DNA of 64,000 nt from Evansella alkalicola (lineage in GTDB: Bacteria; Bacillota; Bacilli; Bacillales; Salisediminibacteriaceae): positions 13,599 to 77,598 of the forward strand of contig NZ_JAHQCR010000063.1 in assembly GCF_019042735.1 (NCBI RefSeq), read 5' to 3'. Both the position numbers and the translations under genes were made by a program. Positions 16,693-25,842 of this stretch are shown here, piece after piece. The notes under the pieces are model-generated. The model did not search any database and was not told where the DNA came from. It saw only the letters and a program-made list of their open reading frames with translations. Each line of letters starts with the position of its first letter. The first letter of the stretch is position 1.

Positions 16693-18252
16693 CTATTCAA
16701 CATTACCTATTAATTCCTCTAAATGCCTCTTCTCACTGTGAATGAGTTTGATAACTCGCTCCTCTACTTTCTCTGGATCTACCCAAAGATCAGGTTCAAT
16801 CCCAATAGCTTCTTTATGAACCAAATCAGGCTCATACATGAATACTACTGGTACACTTAAATCAACTGTTGTGTTAGGTAGTTCCATGAGCAACGTATTC
16901 CCACTCCTCACAGCTCCGGCAGAATTCACTCCAATGACAGTTGTATTATTCACATTTTTTAACAAAGCAGTAATGTATTCACCTGCCGATGCAGTGCCCC
17001 TATCTATGAGAATAAAGATATGAGTTTCATTATCCTCTACCGTCGCAAGTGGACTATATTCCAACTCCCACTGTGGATCCATTGGATAGTCAAATTGGTC
17101 AAAAAGATAGAAATCCTCTGTTTCATCAAAAGTCTCAAACACATAACCATACGAATCATAAAGGTCTACAGTATCCTGTACAAAGGTGTAGCCAGTGTTA
17201 GAAAAAAGTCTGATAAGTTTGCTGCTCAAGCTGACAGGATCATCAAATAGTTTTTCCAGCCACTGATCAACCACCAATGTATTCCCTCCTCCATTCGAAC
17301 GGAGGTCTAATATAAAATATGGTTCATCTTTTAAAACTTCAGCTGTGTCTATCATATCAAAATAATCAAAAGGATCACTCCGCCTCACCATCATCGTACG
17401 CCATGTCAAATAAGGGATTCCTTCTTGTTCCTTCATTTCAAATAAACTACCACCTTGTGGACGATATGGTACCTCCTCTAATGTGACGGTTACTACTTCT
17501 TCTGTTTCCTTCTCTCCTTGCATTTTTAGTTGCCAACCAAATTCCTCTTCTTCATCCGTAAAGATTCCTGGGACATATACAATAGCCCCTTCCTCATTTA
17601 TAGTAGGCTTTAAATAGGTTTCTACGTCTTTATCACCATTCACTGCCGATAGTTTACTAGTATAGGAGCCATCTTCATTCAATAGGTAGAAGTTCCCCTC
17701 GCCATCTGGAACAAACTGATATTTTTCCGATAAAAAGATTCCATGTCTTCCTTCTTCTATTGGATATTGATCTATATGAAAGTGAGTATCTTCAATAAAA
17801 TCGTAATGTTTTAGTAGCAACTGAATAAATTCGCTACGATTTACTAAATCATCTGGCATCTGATTTATCTCTTCAATGATAGCGTACTTCGCTTCAGCAA
17901 AGGCTTCATCTCCACCCATAAACTCATAAAGGGCATACTTGTATTTTAAAGTACTATTCATAAGTTCTACGTCTTCTATCATATCTTCTTTGGAAAACTG
18001 AAACTTGCTCTCCATCGAAAATCGTAATGATTGAAGTATTTCCTCAGGTAGTTCATCATCACTGTATGTATAATCGTAGAGCAGGTCTGTTACACCATCA
18101 AAATCATGTTCCGTATATGAACGATTGTCTTCCACTATTCGCGTTAACAGTTCATACGTTTCTAAAGGATCTCCAACTGGACCTTCTGTTTGCTCGGAAC
18201 AACCAATAATAAAAAAGATCGTCGTAAAAAATACTAAAATTACTTTTTTCAA
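16693..18252 (-). CDS. S41 family peptidase lipoprotein
   Basis: 519 residues from a TTG at 18252 that follows AAAGGAGAGGG; an upstream in-frame start has no ribosome site. The signal peptide ends in a lipobox (FFIIGCSE), so the mature protein is lipid-anchored outside the membrane. The S41 tail-specific protease fold shows LDLRSNGGGNTLVVDQW and the catalytic serine region LIDRGTASAGEYITALLK; no PDZ domain is obvious. The natural substrate is unknown. Its position just upstream of an ECF sigma/anti-sigma operon is suggestive, but it is separated by a terminator. Confidence 0.87.
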   Translation of the reverse strand: MKKVILVFFTTIFFIIGCSEQTEGPVGDPLETYELLTRIVEDNRSYTEHDFDGVTDLLYDYTYSDDELPEEILQSLRFSMESKFQFSKEDMIEDVELMNSTLKYKYALYEFMGGDEAFAEAKYAIIEEINQMPDDLVNRSEFIQLLLKHYDFIEDTHFHIDQYPIEEGRHGIFLSEKYQFVPDGEGNFYLLNEDGSYTSKLSAVNGDKDVETYLKPTINEEGAIVYVPGIFTDEEEEFGWQLKMQGEKETEEVVTVTLEEVPYRPQGGSLFEMKEQEGIPYLTWRTMMVRRSDPFDYFDMIDTAEVLKDEPYFILDLRSNGGGNTLVVDQWLEKLFDDPVSLSSKLIRLFSNTGYTFVQDTVDLYDSYGYVFETFDETEDFYLFDQFDYPMDPQWELEYSPLATVEDNETHIFILIDRGTASAGEYITALLKNVNNTTVIGVNSAGAVRSGNTLLMELPNTTVDLSVPVVFMYEPDLVHKEAIGIEPDLWVDPEKVEERVIKLIHSEKRHLEELIGNVE

Positions 18253-18314
18253 AACACCCTCTCCTTTACATTCCCTTACCACATATACGGAAAAGATGGC
18301 GTAAAGGTTCCATA

Positions 18315-18360
18315 AAAAAGAAGCTGGTGCACATAATCAGTTTGTGCCCAGCTTCTTCTA
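18315..18360 (-). terminator. Terminator of the FbpA-like operon
   Basis: GAAGCTGG(T)GCACA and TGTGC(C)CAGCTTC form a strong hairpin, followed on the minus strand by TTTTTT. Confidence 0.85.
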
Positions 18361-18375
18361 GTGACTTTAGATTTT

Positions 18376-18549
18376 TTATCCTACGGAAGTAAAGTCAGCT
18401 TTCGTTATTGCCTCGTACTCTTCTTCTAGTTCTGATAAGGTTAATTCGTATAAATGTGTATCTCTCTTCTTATAGATTCCCAGTTTTATAAGCTGGTTAA
18501 TTAAGTAATTCTTCTTCATCTTGATGGCTTCACGAAAATGTTTTGACAT
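18376..18549 (-). CDS. FbpA family small protein (Fur-regulated basic protein A-like)
   Basis: 57 residues, beginning MSKHFREAIKMKKNYLI and containing YKKRDTHLYELTLSELEEEY, the signature of the Fur-regulated basic protein A family. ATG at 18549 follows GGAGGGG. In B. subtilis FbpA helps the FsrA small RNA lower synthesis of iron-rich proteins under iron limitation. The start codon follows the stop of a 30-residue ORF without a gap, so translation is probably coupled. I could not see a good Fur box upstream. Confidence 0.8.
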   Translation of the reverse strand: MSKHFREAIKMKKNYLINQLIKLGIYKKRDTHLYELTLSELEEEYEAITKADFTSVG

Positions 18550-18642
18550 TTACCAACCCCTCCACTCTTGGTGATGTTGCACTGAAATCAAATATAGAAG
18601 TCCGGCAGAGAACACCTTCAACAAGGATTTTTTAGTATTCAT
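18550..18642 (-). CDS. Small ORF of 30 codons coupled to fbpA
   Basis: The ATG at 18642 has a perfect AGGAGG at ideal spacing of eight bases. The product starts MNTKKSLLKVFSAGLLYLIS and ends VQHHQEWRGW: basic N-terminus, a short hydrophobic segment, then a His/Trp-rich tail. Its TAA is directly followed by the fbpA ATG. It may be a leader peptide controlling fbpA translation or a small membrane peptide. I do not recognise the family. Confidence 0.6.
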   Translation of the reverse strand: MNTKKSLLKVFSAGLLYLISVQHHQEWRGW

Positions 18643-19139
18643 CGATCATTCCTCCTAATATTATTTTTCCGTCATGCCCATGTCTCAGCGTATTCTCCCA
18701 CAGCCCATCTTTTAGCTTGATTTTATTTTTGTCTTTTTCTTAGTACCTATTTTCCACACTTTCGATGGTCATTTCAGCAAGTTTGTAAGGTTTCTTAACT
18801 GATTTTTTTTGAATTTGGGAATCTCAATTGGAGGTTTTTATCTAGAGGGAGGATTTTCGGTGGAAAAAATCTCAAATCTGCCGGTATTACACTTCTGACG
18901 GCGGCTGGCGGATCACCTCGAGCACACGCTACATAGTCCGAAACCCAACTAACAATTTCCCTTTTAGCAAATACCAAAAAAGCCTCTCCTAGATGAAGAG
19001 GCCACCCTGAACATACAAATTTGAAATTGAACTAGCTTAACTGCCCACTCACTTCCGCGGGCGACTTGCGAGCCACCTCTTGATGTAAGATGGGAACTTC
19101 AATCCCATTCTGCACGCACTATAGAGCAAATATCAACAC
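18643..19139. other. Gene-free stretch with degenerate GC-rich repeat pieces
   Basis: About 500 bases without a credible gene. Pieces at 18893-18928 and 19044-19078 (CTTCCGCGGGCGACTTGCGA and similar) resemble the centre of the 183-bp element at 58400-58582, so they look like decayed copies. A 60-codon minus-strand frame across 18795-18977 is best explained by this repeat. No terminal repeats remain. Confidence 0.45.
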
Positions 19140-19814
19140 TTAATTTTTCCACAAAAGGGTTCCATCTGCACTTAAAGCTTCTATCGTTACAACTGGCTCA
19201 GCCGTAAACTCAGGTACGAGCAATTCATCAAGGGTATACCAAACACGCCGATTGTCATCTACATTAACAATCCGTGCTTCCCGTTTTCGCCCATCATGTC
19301 TGACAATAATATCACTGATGTTTTCATTTGTAATCAAGCCAGCTGTAGAAATCAGTGGCACTTCTTGTTCATGATTAACCGTCCAGCTCACGCCAACTTC
19401 AGATACATTCGCATAATCACTATTAGCCCAAAAGCCATTTTTAGTAGAATAGTAGCTATGTCTATATCCTACTTCATCCTTATAAATAACCATCAATCCC
19501 GTTTCAAGCTGCTCCTCAAAAATAAACTCGGTCGTTTTTGATAACTGGGCATTTCTCATAAAAGCGTCTCTGTTCATATATACAGTAGTACTTTTCCCGA
19601 AGTTTTCCAATGACTTCTCCAGTGAGTTCACCTTTTCTTGTAGTCTAGCATTTTCTTCAACGAGTGCTGCATTTTCTTTCTCAAGCTGTTGAAATGCACC
19701 CTCATCAAATTCATCACTATCTACAGCTTCATTTATTGGGTCCGAAAAAAGAAAGCTGACACCTAGCACAAAAATTCCAACTACTAATAATCCTAAATGA
19801 GTTTTAGAAAGCAC
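19140..19814 (-). CDS. Membrane-anchored coiled-coil protein, unknown function
   Basis: 224 residues from a GTG at 19814 that follows GGGAG at eight bases; an ATG five codons earlier has no ribosome site. One N-terminal membrane helix (THLGLLVVGIFVLGVSFLF), then a heptad-rich coiled coil at ~40-75 (QLEKENAALVEENARLQEKV) and a beta-rich extracellular part of ~140 residues. No family recognised. It lies 86 bases downstream of the three-gene GNAT operon on the same strand. Confidence 0.7.
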   Translation of the reverse strand: MLSKTHLGLLVVGIFVLGVSFLFSDPINEAVDSDEFDEGAFQQLEKENAALVEENARLQEKVNSLEKSLENFGKSTTVYMNRDAFMRNAQLSKTTEFIFEEQLETGLMVIYKDEVGYRHSYYSTKNGFWANSDYANVSEVGVSWTVNHEQEVPLISTAGLITNENISDIIVRHDGRKREARIVNVDDNRRVWYTLDELLVPEFTAEPVVTIEALSADGTLLWKN

Positions 19815-19900
19815 GGAATCAACTCCCATCGTCTATTTTTAACAGAAAGAATTTTTCTAACTACTATATTTCAAGGACTTTGGTGTGCTATTACAAACTC

Positions 19901-20791
19901 TCAACGCCTATGGCACTTCTTTATATAATGAACCAACTCATGTTTTTTCTGAAAACCAACGTGTTCATATAATCGAATCGCCTTGTCATTTCCAGCATTC
20001 ACACAAAGAGTTATCTTGTCTAACTCTTCAAAACTGAAAAGCCATTTAAGCCCGATCTGCAGTAATTCCTTCCCCTTCCCCTTGCCTCGATAAGCTTCAT
20101 GCACAGCAAAAAACTCTATGCTCCCTTCACCAAATTGTGGTTCAGCTTCGACATATATGTAACCGACCAATTTCCCCTGTTCCTGAAGGGTAAAAACCTT
20201 ACGAAGGTCATTGATTCTGCCCATGATTTCGTCACCATTATAATAAGTTCCTGGAAACGTGGCATCATGGAGAGCCCTCACCTCTTCATAAAATTCATTA
20301 ATTTCTGTTCCCCGATCACTCGGCACCTTATCCACATCTTCTTGACGAACCACTAAAATCGTCTGTTCACTTTGCTTCTCAAACCCAATTCCATTTGCGA
20401 ATTGTGCACAGTTTTCATTATTTTTTTGTGGAAAAAGGCTGATCGTATCTATTTCACTCGGTATGAGTTTTTGTAGCTTTGTCCACATGTGGATAACATA
20501 TTTTCCCCAACCCGCTTCAGAAAAAAATGGTCCCCATATTTCAGCATGCTGATTTTCTAGATCACCGTCGAAGCCTAACACACCTACCATTTTTTCATCT
20601 CGTTCAGCTATCACAAAGCTGTTTTCAAAGAGGTGGTCTTTGAACTCCGTTTCAAGAGTATTAATGATTTCATCTCGATCTTCTCCACAATAACCAATGT
20701 GATGCTCTTTCTCTTTATTTAACTTCGCAATAAGTTCTGCTACTTGTAAGATGTCTTCTTCCCTTGCTTGTCGAATGGTTATCTCTCTCAT
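19901..20791 (-). CDS. Tandem GNAT N-acetyltransferase
   Basis: 296 residues; AAGGAG precedes the ATG. Two acetyltransferase halves: the first, residues 1-140, is degenerate, while the second has the acetyl-CoA motif VHEAYRGKGKGKELLQIGLKW and the NDKAIRLYEHVGFQKKHE ending. Substrate unknown. Third gene of a compact operon of three GNAT genes, 21 bases after the preceding one. Confidence 0.85.
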   Translation of the reverse strand: MREITIRQAREEDILQVAELIAKLNKEKEHHIGYCGEDRDEIINTLETEFKDHLFENSFVIAERDEKMVGVLGFDGDLENQHAEIWGPFFSEAGWGKYVIHMWTKLQKLIPSEIDTISLFPQKNNENCAQFANGIGFEKQSEQTILVVRQEDVDKVPSDRGTEINEFYEEVRALHDATFPGTYYNGDEIMGRINDLRKVFTLQEQGKLVGYIYVEAEPQFGEGSIEFFAVHEAYRGKGKGKELLQIGLKWLFSFEELDKITLCVNAGNDKAIRLYEHVGFQKKHELVHYIKKCHRR

Positions 20792-20812
20792 TTGAAATAT
20801 ATCTCCTTGTTC

Positions 20813-21691
20813 TTAAGAATGTGCCAAAAACGGAAAGCTAAATTGCTTTGGAAAATATGTTTTTTTGGGATGGACTAATAAAATGTAATCGTTGTTTATA
20901 AATGGTTGCTTGGTTAACTCTATATCTTGAAATGGTGGTGTAAAGTGAAAAACTATATCCGAACCTCTACTTCCGAACAAACCAGCAATCTCATGGAAGT
21001 CTAATATCTCTTTGCTAAATACTCCATAAACATGGGTAATTTCATTCTCACATTGAAAAATAACAATAGCTTCTTTCTCTTCGAAATAGTAGATATTATT
21101 TGAATACGCCATTCTTGCGTATAACCCAAGGAGATGCTCCCCATTTTCTACTTCAAATATGGATGACTTCATTTGATTTTCCCGATATATATTAAAAATA
21201 AGTTCCATATCACTTTCATTGAATGGATTTACTTTTCTATGAGAGAGAGGTGGACTTGGTTCGTTCTCTATTTTATAAGAATAAACCGTTTCATACACGC
21301 GGCCAAAACCGAGTTTTTCATAAAAACCTGCATTGCGCTCTTCTGAAAACAAGAATATAAAATCATGTCGATCAATAAGATCCTTCATCACCCGTTTCAT
21401 CAGTTTCGACGCAAACCCTTGCCCCCTATAGTCCTTATGAGTCATTACTGTTCCTATTTGAATTGCACGTTTCTTCTGTCCATTAATGACAATATCCATT
21501 TTACTTACAGAGACATTGGAAACGAGTTTATCGTTTTCAAAAAAGGAGTAGCATACATATCGATCATTCCAAAATCCACTTCGGTACCATGAAGCTAAAT
21601 CTATCCCGAAAGTTTGTTTTGCGAGCTCAAAAAAACTGTTACGATCAGCTTTATTTTCTTTATAATCAGATTTAAATTGGATTTCTCCCAT
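20813..21691 (-). CDS. GNAT N-acetyltransferase (Eis-like N-terminal domain)
   Basis: 292 residues. The acetyl-CoA binding motif is IGTVMTHKDYRGQGFASKLMKRV near residues 78-100, followed by RNAGFYEKLGFGRV; the C-terminal 150 residues form a second degenerate GNAT-like half. The ATG at 21691 lies within the end of the preceding gene (20-base overlap), and its ribosome site is inside that gene, so the two are translationally coupled. Substrate unknown. Confidence 0.85.
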   Translation of the reverse strand: MGEIQFKSDYKENKADRNSFFELAKQTFGIDLASWYRSGFWNDRYVCYSFFENDKLVSNVSVSKMDIVINGQKKRAIQIGTVMTHKDYRGQGFASKLMKRVMKDLIDRHDFIFLFSEERNAGFYEKLGFGRVYETVYSYKIENEPSPPLSHRKVNPFNESDMELIFNIYRENQMKSSIFEVENGEHLLGLYARMAYSNNIYYFEEKEAIVIFQCENEITHVYGVFSKEILDFHEIAGLFGSRGSDIVFHFTPPFQDIELTKQPFINNDYILLVHPKKTYFPKQFSFPFLAHS

Positions 21692-22160
21692 TTCTAATTC
21701 CCCTATCTATATTTTTCACATAGAAAGCAGCCTTCTTATCTATTGGGTAAACATACATAATATCATCTAATCCGTCTCGCATTGCCCCAGTTCCTTCATA
21801 GAGTCGTTTGGCAGCTACATTATAGTCATTTGTAATGAGGAATATTTCTGAACAGTTACTCTTTTTAGCGATGTCTTTCAACTCTTCTATTAAACTAGTA
21901 CCTATTCCCCTGTTTTGGAATTCTGGAAAAACATCTATCGAATATAAAAACAACTTTGGTTTACGGTTATTTAAGCTATCCAATAGGTACCCATACAAAA
22001 AGCCACATGGCACCTTTCCTAAGTATGCAATTAACAGTATGTTTCTATTGTCCTGGAAGAATTGCTCATTAACAAAACTCGCATCTTCATCAAGTTTCTC
22101 AAATAGACTAGGGATTATCTCCATTTCATCACTGCCCGCACGCTTTATAACTAGCTCCAT
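21672..22160 (-). CDS. GNAT N-acetyltransferase
   Basis: 162 residues from the ATG at 22160 behind GGGGGAGGG; an ATG eight codons earlier is poorer. A single GNAT domain with YSIDVFPEFQNRGIGTSLIEEL (Q/RxxG motif) and TNDYNVAAKRLYEGTGAMRD. It resembles aminoglycoside 3-N-acetyltransferase type I proteins in layout, but that function is not shown. First gene of the GNAT operon. Confidence 0.87.
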   Translation of the reverse strand: MELVIKRAGSDEMEIIPSLFEKLDEDASFVNEQFFQDNRNILLIAYLGKVPCGFLYGYLLDSLNNRKPKLFLYSIDVFPEFQNRGIGTSLIEELKDIAKKSNCSEIFLITNDYNVAAKRLYEGTGAMRDGLDDIMYVYPIDKKAAFYVKNIDRGIRNGRNPI

Positions 22161-22211
22161 TGTTAGTCCCTCCCCCAAGGTCACTTACCGTTAGAACCTT
22201 TCTTGTACAGT

Positions 22212-22258
22212 TTGAAAAAAGCGTATGATTTCTATTTAAAAGAAAACCATACGCTTCG
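22212..22258 (-). terminator. Terminator of the fumarase gene
   Basis: AAGCGTATG (22219-22227) and CATACGCTT (22248-22256) with an inner TTTCT/AGAAA pairing; T run on the minus strand. Confidence 0.85.
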
Positions 22259-22288
22259 AGTTGATCCTTTGCAGAACAAAATGTATTC

Positions 22289-23830
22289 TTATGCGAATAC
22301 TTTTTCTTCATATTGTTGTAATCGTTCAAATGATGTTTTATCCACATCTTTATGAAGACTGTTGCCATGGGAATCCATCGTTACAATCGCACGGAATCCT
22401 TCTACCTTCAAATGCCACATTGCTTCTGGAATACCAAATTCCATGAGGTCAACGCCCTCCACTTTCTTGATACAGTCAGCATAATATTGAGCCGCTCCAC
22501 CAATCGCATTTAAATATACGCCACCATGTTCTTCAAGTGCTTTCAGTGTTTTTGGACCCATTCCACCTTTACCAATGACTGCACGGATACCAAACTTCTT
22601 CATAATATCCCCTTGGTAAGGCTCTTCACGAATACTTGTCGTTGGACCTGCAGCTTTTACATGCCACTCTCCTTCAGCATCCTTCAACATAACAGGACCA
22701 CAGTGATAGATCACTTGACCGTTTAAATCAATTGGTGCATCATGCTCCATTAAGTGATGGTGGATTGCATCTCGCCCAGTATGCATATCTCCGTTGATAA
22801 CCACCACATCTCCAACTTTAAGCTCACGAATTTGCTCCTCTGTAATCGGTGCTTGAAGCACAACCTCTCTCGCTTCTTCTTGGTCAGAGGTAGCAGCAAC
22901 TTCATCTTCTTTTTCTTTAAAACTAATTTTTTCCCCTTCTTTATAAAGCCAGCTATTAATCTCTCCAGTCTCCGCATTCAGCTTTACACCTAAACGGCGG
23001 AATGCCCAGCAATTATAGGCAACAGAGACGAAGAAGCTTGCAGGAAGTCTGTTCGCTGCATCTATTTTACATCCAAGTAGTGTCGCTTCTCCACCGAAGC
23101 CCATCGTTCCAATACCTAACGTATTTCCTTTTTCCATAATATAATCTTCTAATTCTTGTAGCTTTTCGTTTTCATTTGTATCATTTACGTCTCGAAGCAG
23201 CTGTTTCTTAGCCAGTTCATAACTGGAGATACGGTCTCCACCGATCCCAACGCCAATAAAACCTGCGCTACATCCTTGCCCCTGCGCTTGATAGACAGAG
23301 TGAAGAATACACTTTCTAATCCCATCTAAATCACGCCCAGCTCTACCAAGACCCTCAACTTCCATTGGTAGACTGTATTGGATATTCTTATTTTCACATC
23401 CGCCACCTTTAATAATAAGGCGTGAATCGATATAATCTTCTTCCCATTGCTCAAAATGAATGATCGGTGTCCCAGGCCCAATATTATCTCCACTGTTTTC
23501 TCCAGTTAAGGAATCAACTGAGTTCGGTCGAAGCTTCCCATCCTTTGTAGCTTGTCGGATTGCTTCGTAAATCTCTTTCTTCATCTCAATTTGGTTCACA
23601 CCAACTGGCACCTTTATTTCAAATGTAAGCATCCCCGTATCCTGACAGATTGGTAAAACATTGTCATCTGCCATATCAATATTTTGTGTAATTGTTGCCA
23701 ATGACAGAGCCGCACGCGTTCCTGCATTTTCCTTTTCCTTTGCTTGACGAATAGCTCGACGGACATCGTATGGAAGGTTCGTAGATGTTTCAACGATTAA
23801 TTCATACATACTTTGACGAAATTTTTCCAC
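22289..23830 (-). CDS. Class I fumarate hydratase (iron-sulphur type)
   Basis: 513 residues. The N-terminal half carries ICQDTGM, IKGGGCENKN and QGCSAGFIGVGIGGDR, and GTMGFGGEATLLGCK, which together supply the cysteines for a labile 4Fe-4S cluster; the C-terminal half has NGDMHTGRDAIHHHL and VIGKGGMGPKTL. It converts fumarate to malate in the citric acid cycle. B. subtilis uses only the class II FumC, so this oxygen-sensitive form is a difference in this organism, if a fumC is not also present. Single gene with its own terminator. Confidence 0.9.
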   Translation of the reverse strand: MEKFRQSMYELIVETSTNLPYDVRRAIRQAKEKENAGTRAALSLATITQNIDMADDNVLPICQDTGMLTFEIKVPVGVNQIEMKKEIYEAIRQATKDGKLRPNSVDSLTGENSGDNIGPGTPIIHFEQWEEDYIDSRLIIKGGGCENKNIQYSLPMEVEGLGRAGRDLDGIRKCILHSVYQAQGQGCSAGFIGVGIGGDRISSYELAKKQLLRDVNDTNENEKLQELEDYIMEKGNTLGIGTMGFGGEATLLGCKIDAANRLPASFFVSVAYNCWAFRRLGVKLNAETGEINSWLYKEGEKISFKEKEDEVAATSDQEEAREVVLQAPITEEQIRELKVGDVVVINGDMHTGRDAIHHHLMEHDAPIDLNGQVIYHCGPVMLKDAEGEWHVKAAGPTTSIREEPYQGDIMKKFGIRAVIGKGGMGPKTLKALEEHGGVYLNAIGGAAQYYADCIKKVEGVDLMEFGIPEAMWHLKVEGFRAIVTMDSHGNSLHKDVDKTSFERLQQYEEKVFA

Positions 23831-24072
23831 GTAAAAACACTCCCTTTTCTCTATTTCAACACTATTATTATACTATGAAACCCTTTGCAATTGGTGGTGT
23901 ATTTCGAATTTATAGATTATTAAAGTAAGGCTAATATGAAAAAAATCAACTGTAGTTAGAATCAAGCAGATTTCTCGTTTTTGCATGAAGGCGGATCGCT
24001 TTGCACGGCTGGCGGGCCCCTTTGCTCATCTGACAAGTGAGCGACCTCGTTCCTACAGGGTCTGGCTTTCCG
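23831..24072. repeat. Intergenic stretch with a decayed GC-rich repeat
   Basis: From about 23939 to 24065 the sequence contains AAAAAATCAACTGTAGTTA, like the inner terminal repeat of the 58.4-kb element, then GCGGATCGCTTTGCACGGCT and a GC-rich centre. It is probably an old copy of that element. The remaining part carries the fumarase promoter region, where no clear motif is visible. Confidence 0.4.
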
Positions 24073-24747
24073 TTATGTAGCTTTTTCTACCCTTTCATGA
24101 CGGCTATCATCTAAGTGAGAAGTTCTATTAATATAATGAAATTTACTTCTGCCAGTTTGAGAGAGTTCGACCTTTGTAATTCCCGTATTACCAATCACAA
24201 ATGGACGATTTAAATCATGCCACTTATCCCCTGCAATCAAATACATGAGAAAAATACTGATAAAACCACCGTGAGACACTACTCCAATATTACTTTCGTT
24301 CGCTTCTTGAAGAAGTAACTGCTCCACTTTTTTACAGCGATCAGTAATAGATTCGAGCGTTTCAGTTCCTTCAATTCCAGTTGTTAGAATGGAATTATTT
24401 TTTAGTAATGGATACCTAGACATTAGTTCTGCCCTTGACACCCCTTCTAATGGACCTAAACCAACTTCTCGCAGCACTGTCAATGTTTTTACCGAATGTC
24501 CTTGAGCCTCTGCAACTGCTTCACTTTTTACCGAATGTCCTTGAGCCCCTGCAACTGCTTCAGCCGTTTCATATGCCCGGGATAAATCGCTACTGTAAAT
24601 GGTATCCAAAGGAATGTTGGAGAAATACTCTCCCACTAACATCGCTTGCTTTTTCCCCAGGTTCGACAATGGATAATCTGATTGACCTTGTATGATCCCA
24701 TTCAAGTTAGCTTCGGATTGACCGTGTCTTATAAAAAAAATGTTCAT
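24073..24747 (-). CDS. Histidine phosphatase family protein with an internal duplication
   Basis: 224 residues from the ATG at 24747. The catalytic RHG motif is at the N-terminus (FFIRHGQSEAN), with the second histidine in VVSHGGFISIF and the acid in LREVGLGPLEG. This is the phosphoglycerate-mutase-like phosphatase fold; the substrate is unknown. An exact in-frame 39-base tandem duplication (24486-24563, two differences) repeats EAVA(G/E)AQGHSVK, in the region between helix 2 and the LREV segment, where other members have one copy. The effect on activity is unknown. Confidence 0.85.
   Translation of the reverse strand: MNIFFIRHGQSEANLNGIIQGQSDYPLSNLGKKQAMLVGEYFSNIPLDTIYSSDLSRAYETAEAVAGAQGHSVKSEAVAEAQGHSVKTLTVLREVGLGPLEGVSRAELMSRYPLLKNNSILTTGIEGTETLESITDRCKKVEQLLLQEANESNIGVVSHGGFISIFLMYLIAGDKWHDLNRPFVIGNTGITKVELSQTGRSKFHYINRTSHLDDSRHERVEKAT
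24486..24563 (-). repeat. 39-bp tandem duplication inside the phosphatase gene
   Basis: Two head-to-tail 39-bp copies, nearly identical, adding 13 residues in frame. Recent slippage or duplication is the simplest cause. Confidence 0.9.
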
Positions 24748-24952
24748 CTTATTACACCACCGACCCTTCCATATCATCTTAACGCAATCAAATAAAGATC
24801 TCTAATTGTATGCTTAATTGGGAGAGGGAATGGCTGAGGTGTGGTAAGTGGAGGGTGAGGTGTTAGGAGGGAGGTTGGGGGATCGGAAGACAGCGGGGAA
24901 AAATCGTGTTGAAATGGCTCCAGCAAATGCGCAATTTCCAGATGATAGTGTT

Positions 24953-25732
24953 AGTGCCCGGAGATGCTTGAGGAACTGTGCTTCGGGCACTATTACATCG
25001 TGTTAGTGCCCGGAGATGCTTGCGGAACTATGCTTCGGGCACTATTGCATCGCTTTAGTGCCCGGAGCTATTGCCAGAACTGCGCTTCGGGCACTATTAC
25101 ATCGCTTTAGTGCTCGGAGTTACTTGCGGAACTATGCTTCGGGCACTATTACATCGCTTTAGTGCCCGGAGATGCTTGCGGAACTATGCTTCGGGCACTA
25201 TTACATCGTGTTAGTGCCCGGAGATGCTTGCGGAACTATGCTTCGGGCACTATTACATCGTGTTAGTGCCCGGAGATGCTTGCGGAACTATGCTTCGGGC
25301 ACTATTACATCGCTTTAGTGCCCGGAGCAACTTGCGGAACTATGCTTCGGGCACTATTGCATCGCTTTAGTGCCCGGAGATGCTTGCGGAACTATGCTTC
25401 GGGCACTATTACATCGCTTTAGTGCTCGGAGTTACTTGCGAACCTGGGCTTCGGGCACTATTACATCTCTTTAGTGCCCGGAGATGCTTGCAGAACTGCG
25501 CTTCGGGCACTATTACATCTCTTTAGTGCCCGGAGATGCTTGCGAACCTGGGCTTCGGGCACTATTACATCTCTTTAGTGCCCGGAGATGCTTGCGGAAC
25601 TATGCTTCGGGCACTATTGCATCGCTTTAGTGCCCGGAGATGCTTGCGGAACTATGCTTCGGGCACTATTACATCGTGTTAGTTCTTGAAGATGATGCGT
25701 GATCAGTGCTTCAGACACTATTCCCCGCGATA
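24953..25732. repeat. Array of 52-bp hairpin repeats (14 units plus one degenerate)
   Basis: Units begin at 24953, 25005, 25057, 25109, 25161, 25213, 25265, 25317, 25369, 25421, 25473, 25525, 25577 and 25629, an exact 52-bp period, with a decayed unit at 25681. Each unit has arms AGTGCCCGGAG and CTTCGGGCACT around a 17-base variable centre (ATGCTTGCGGAACTATG most often), then a linker ATTACATCGCTTT or close variants. Differences collect in the centre and linker, while the arms are kept. No gene spans it. No cas genes are near, and the repeats lack unique spacers, so it is not CRISPR. Confidence 0.95.
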
Positions 25733-25842
25733 GCGACCGAAAACCCAGTGAGACAAGCATAAAAGGAACTAAAAACCTAATTACATTTTTAAAATTACCT
25801 AACACTACCAAACTAGTAAGACAGACACCATTTTTTTCGACA

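Noticed and set aside
18795..18977. 60-codon open frame on the minus strand
   Set aside because: Covers a decayed GC-rich repeat and has no ribosome site or family.
24953..25732. CRISPR array
   Set aside because: There are no unique spacers: the centre and linker also repeat, the whole unit is tandem, and no cas genes are near.
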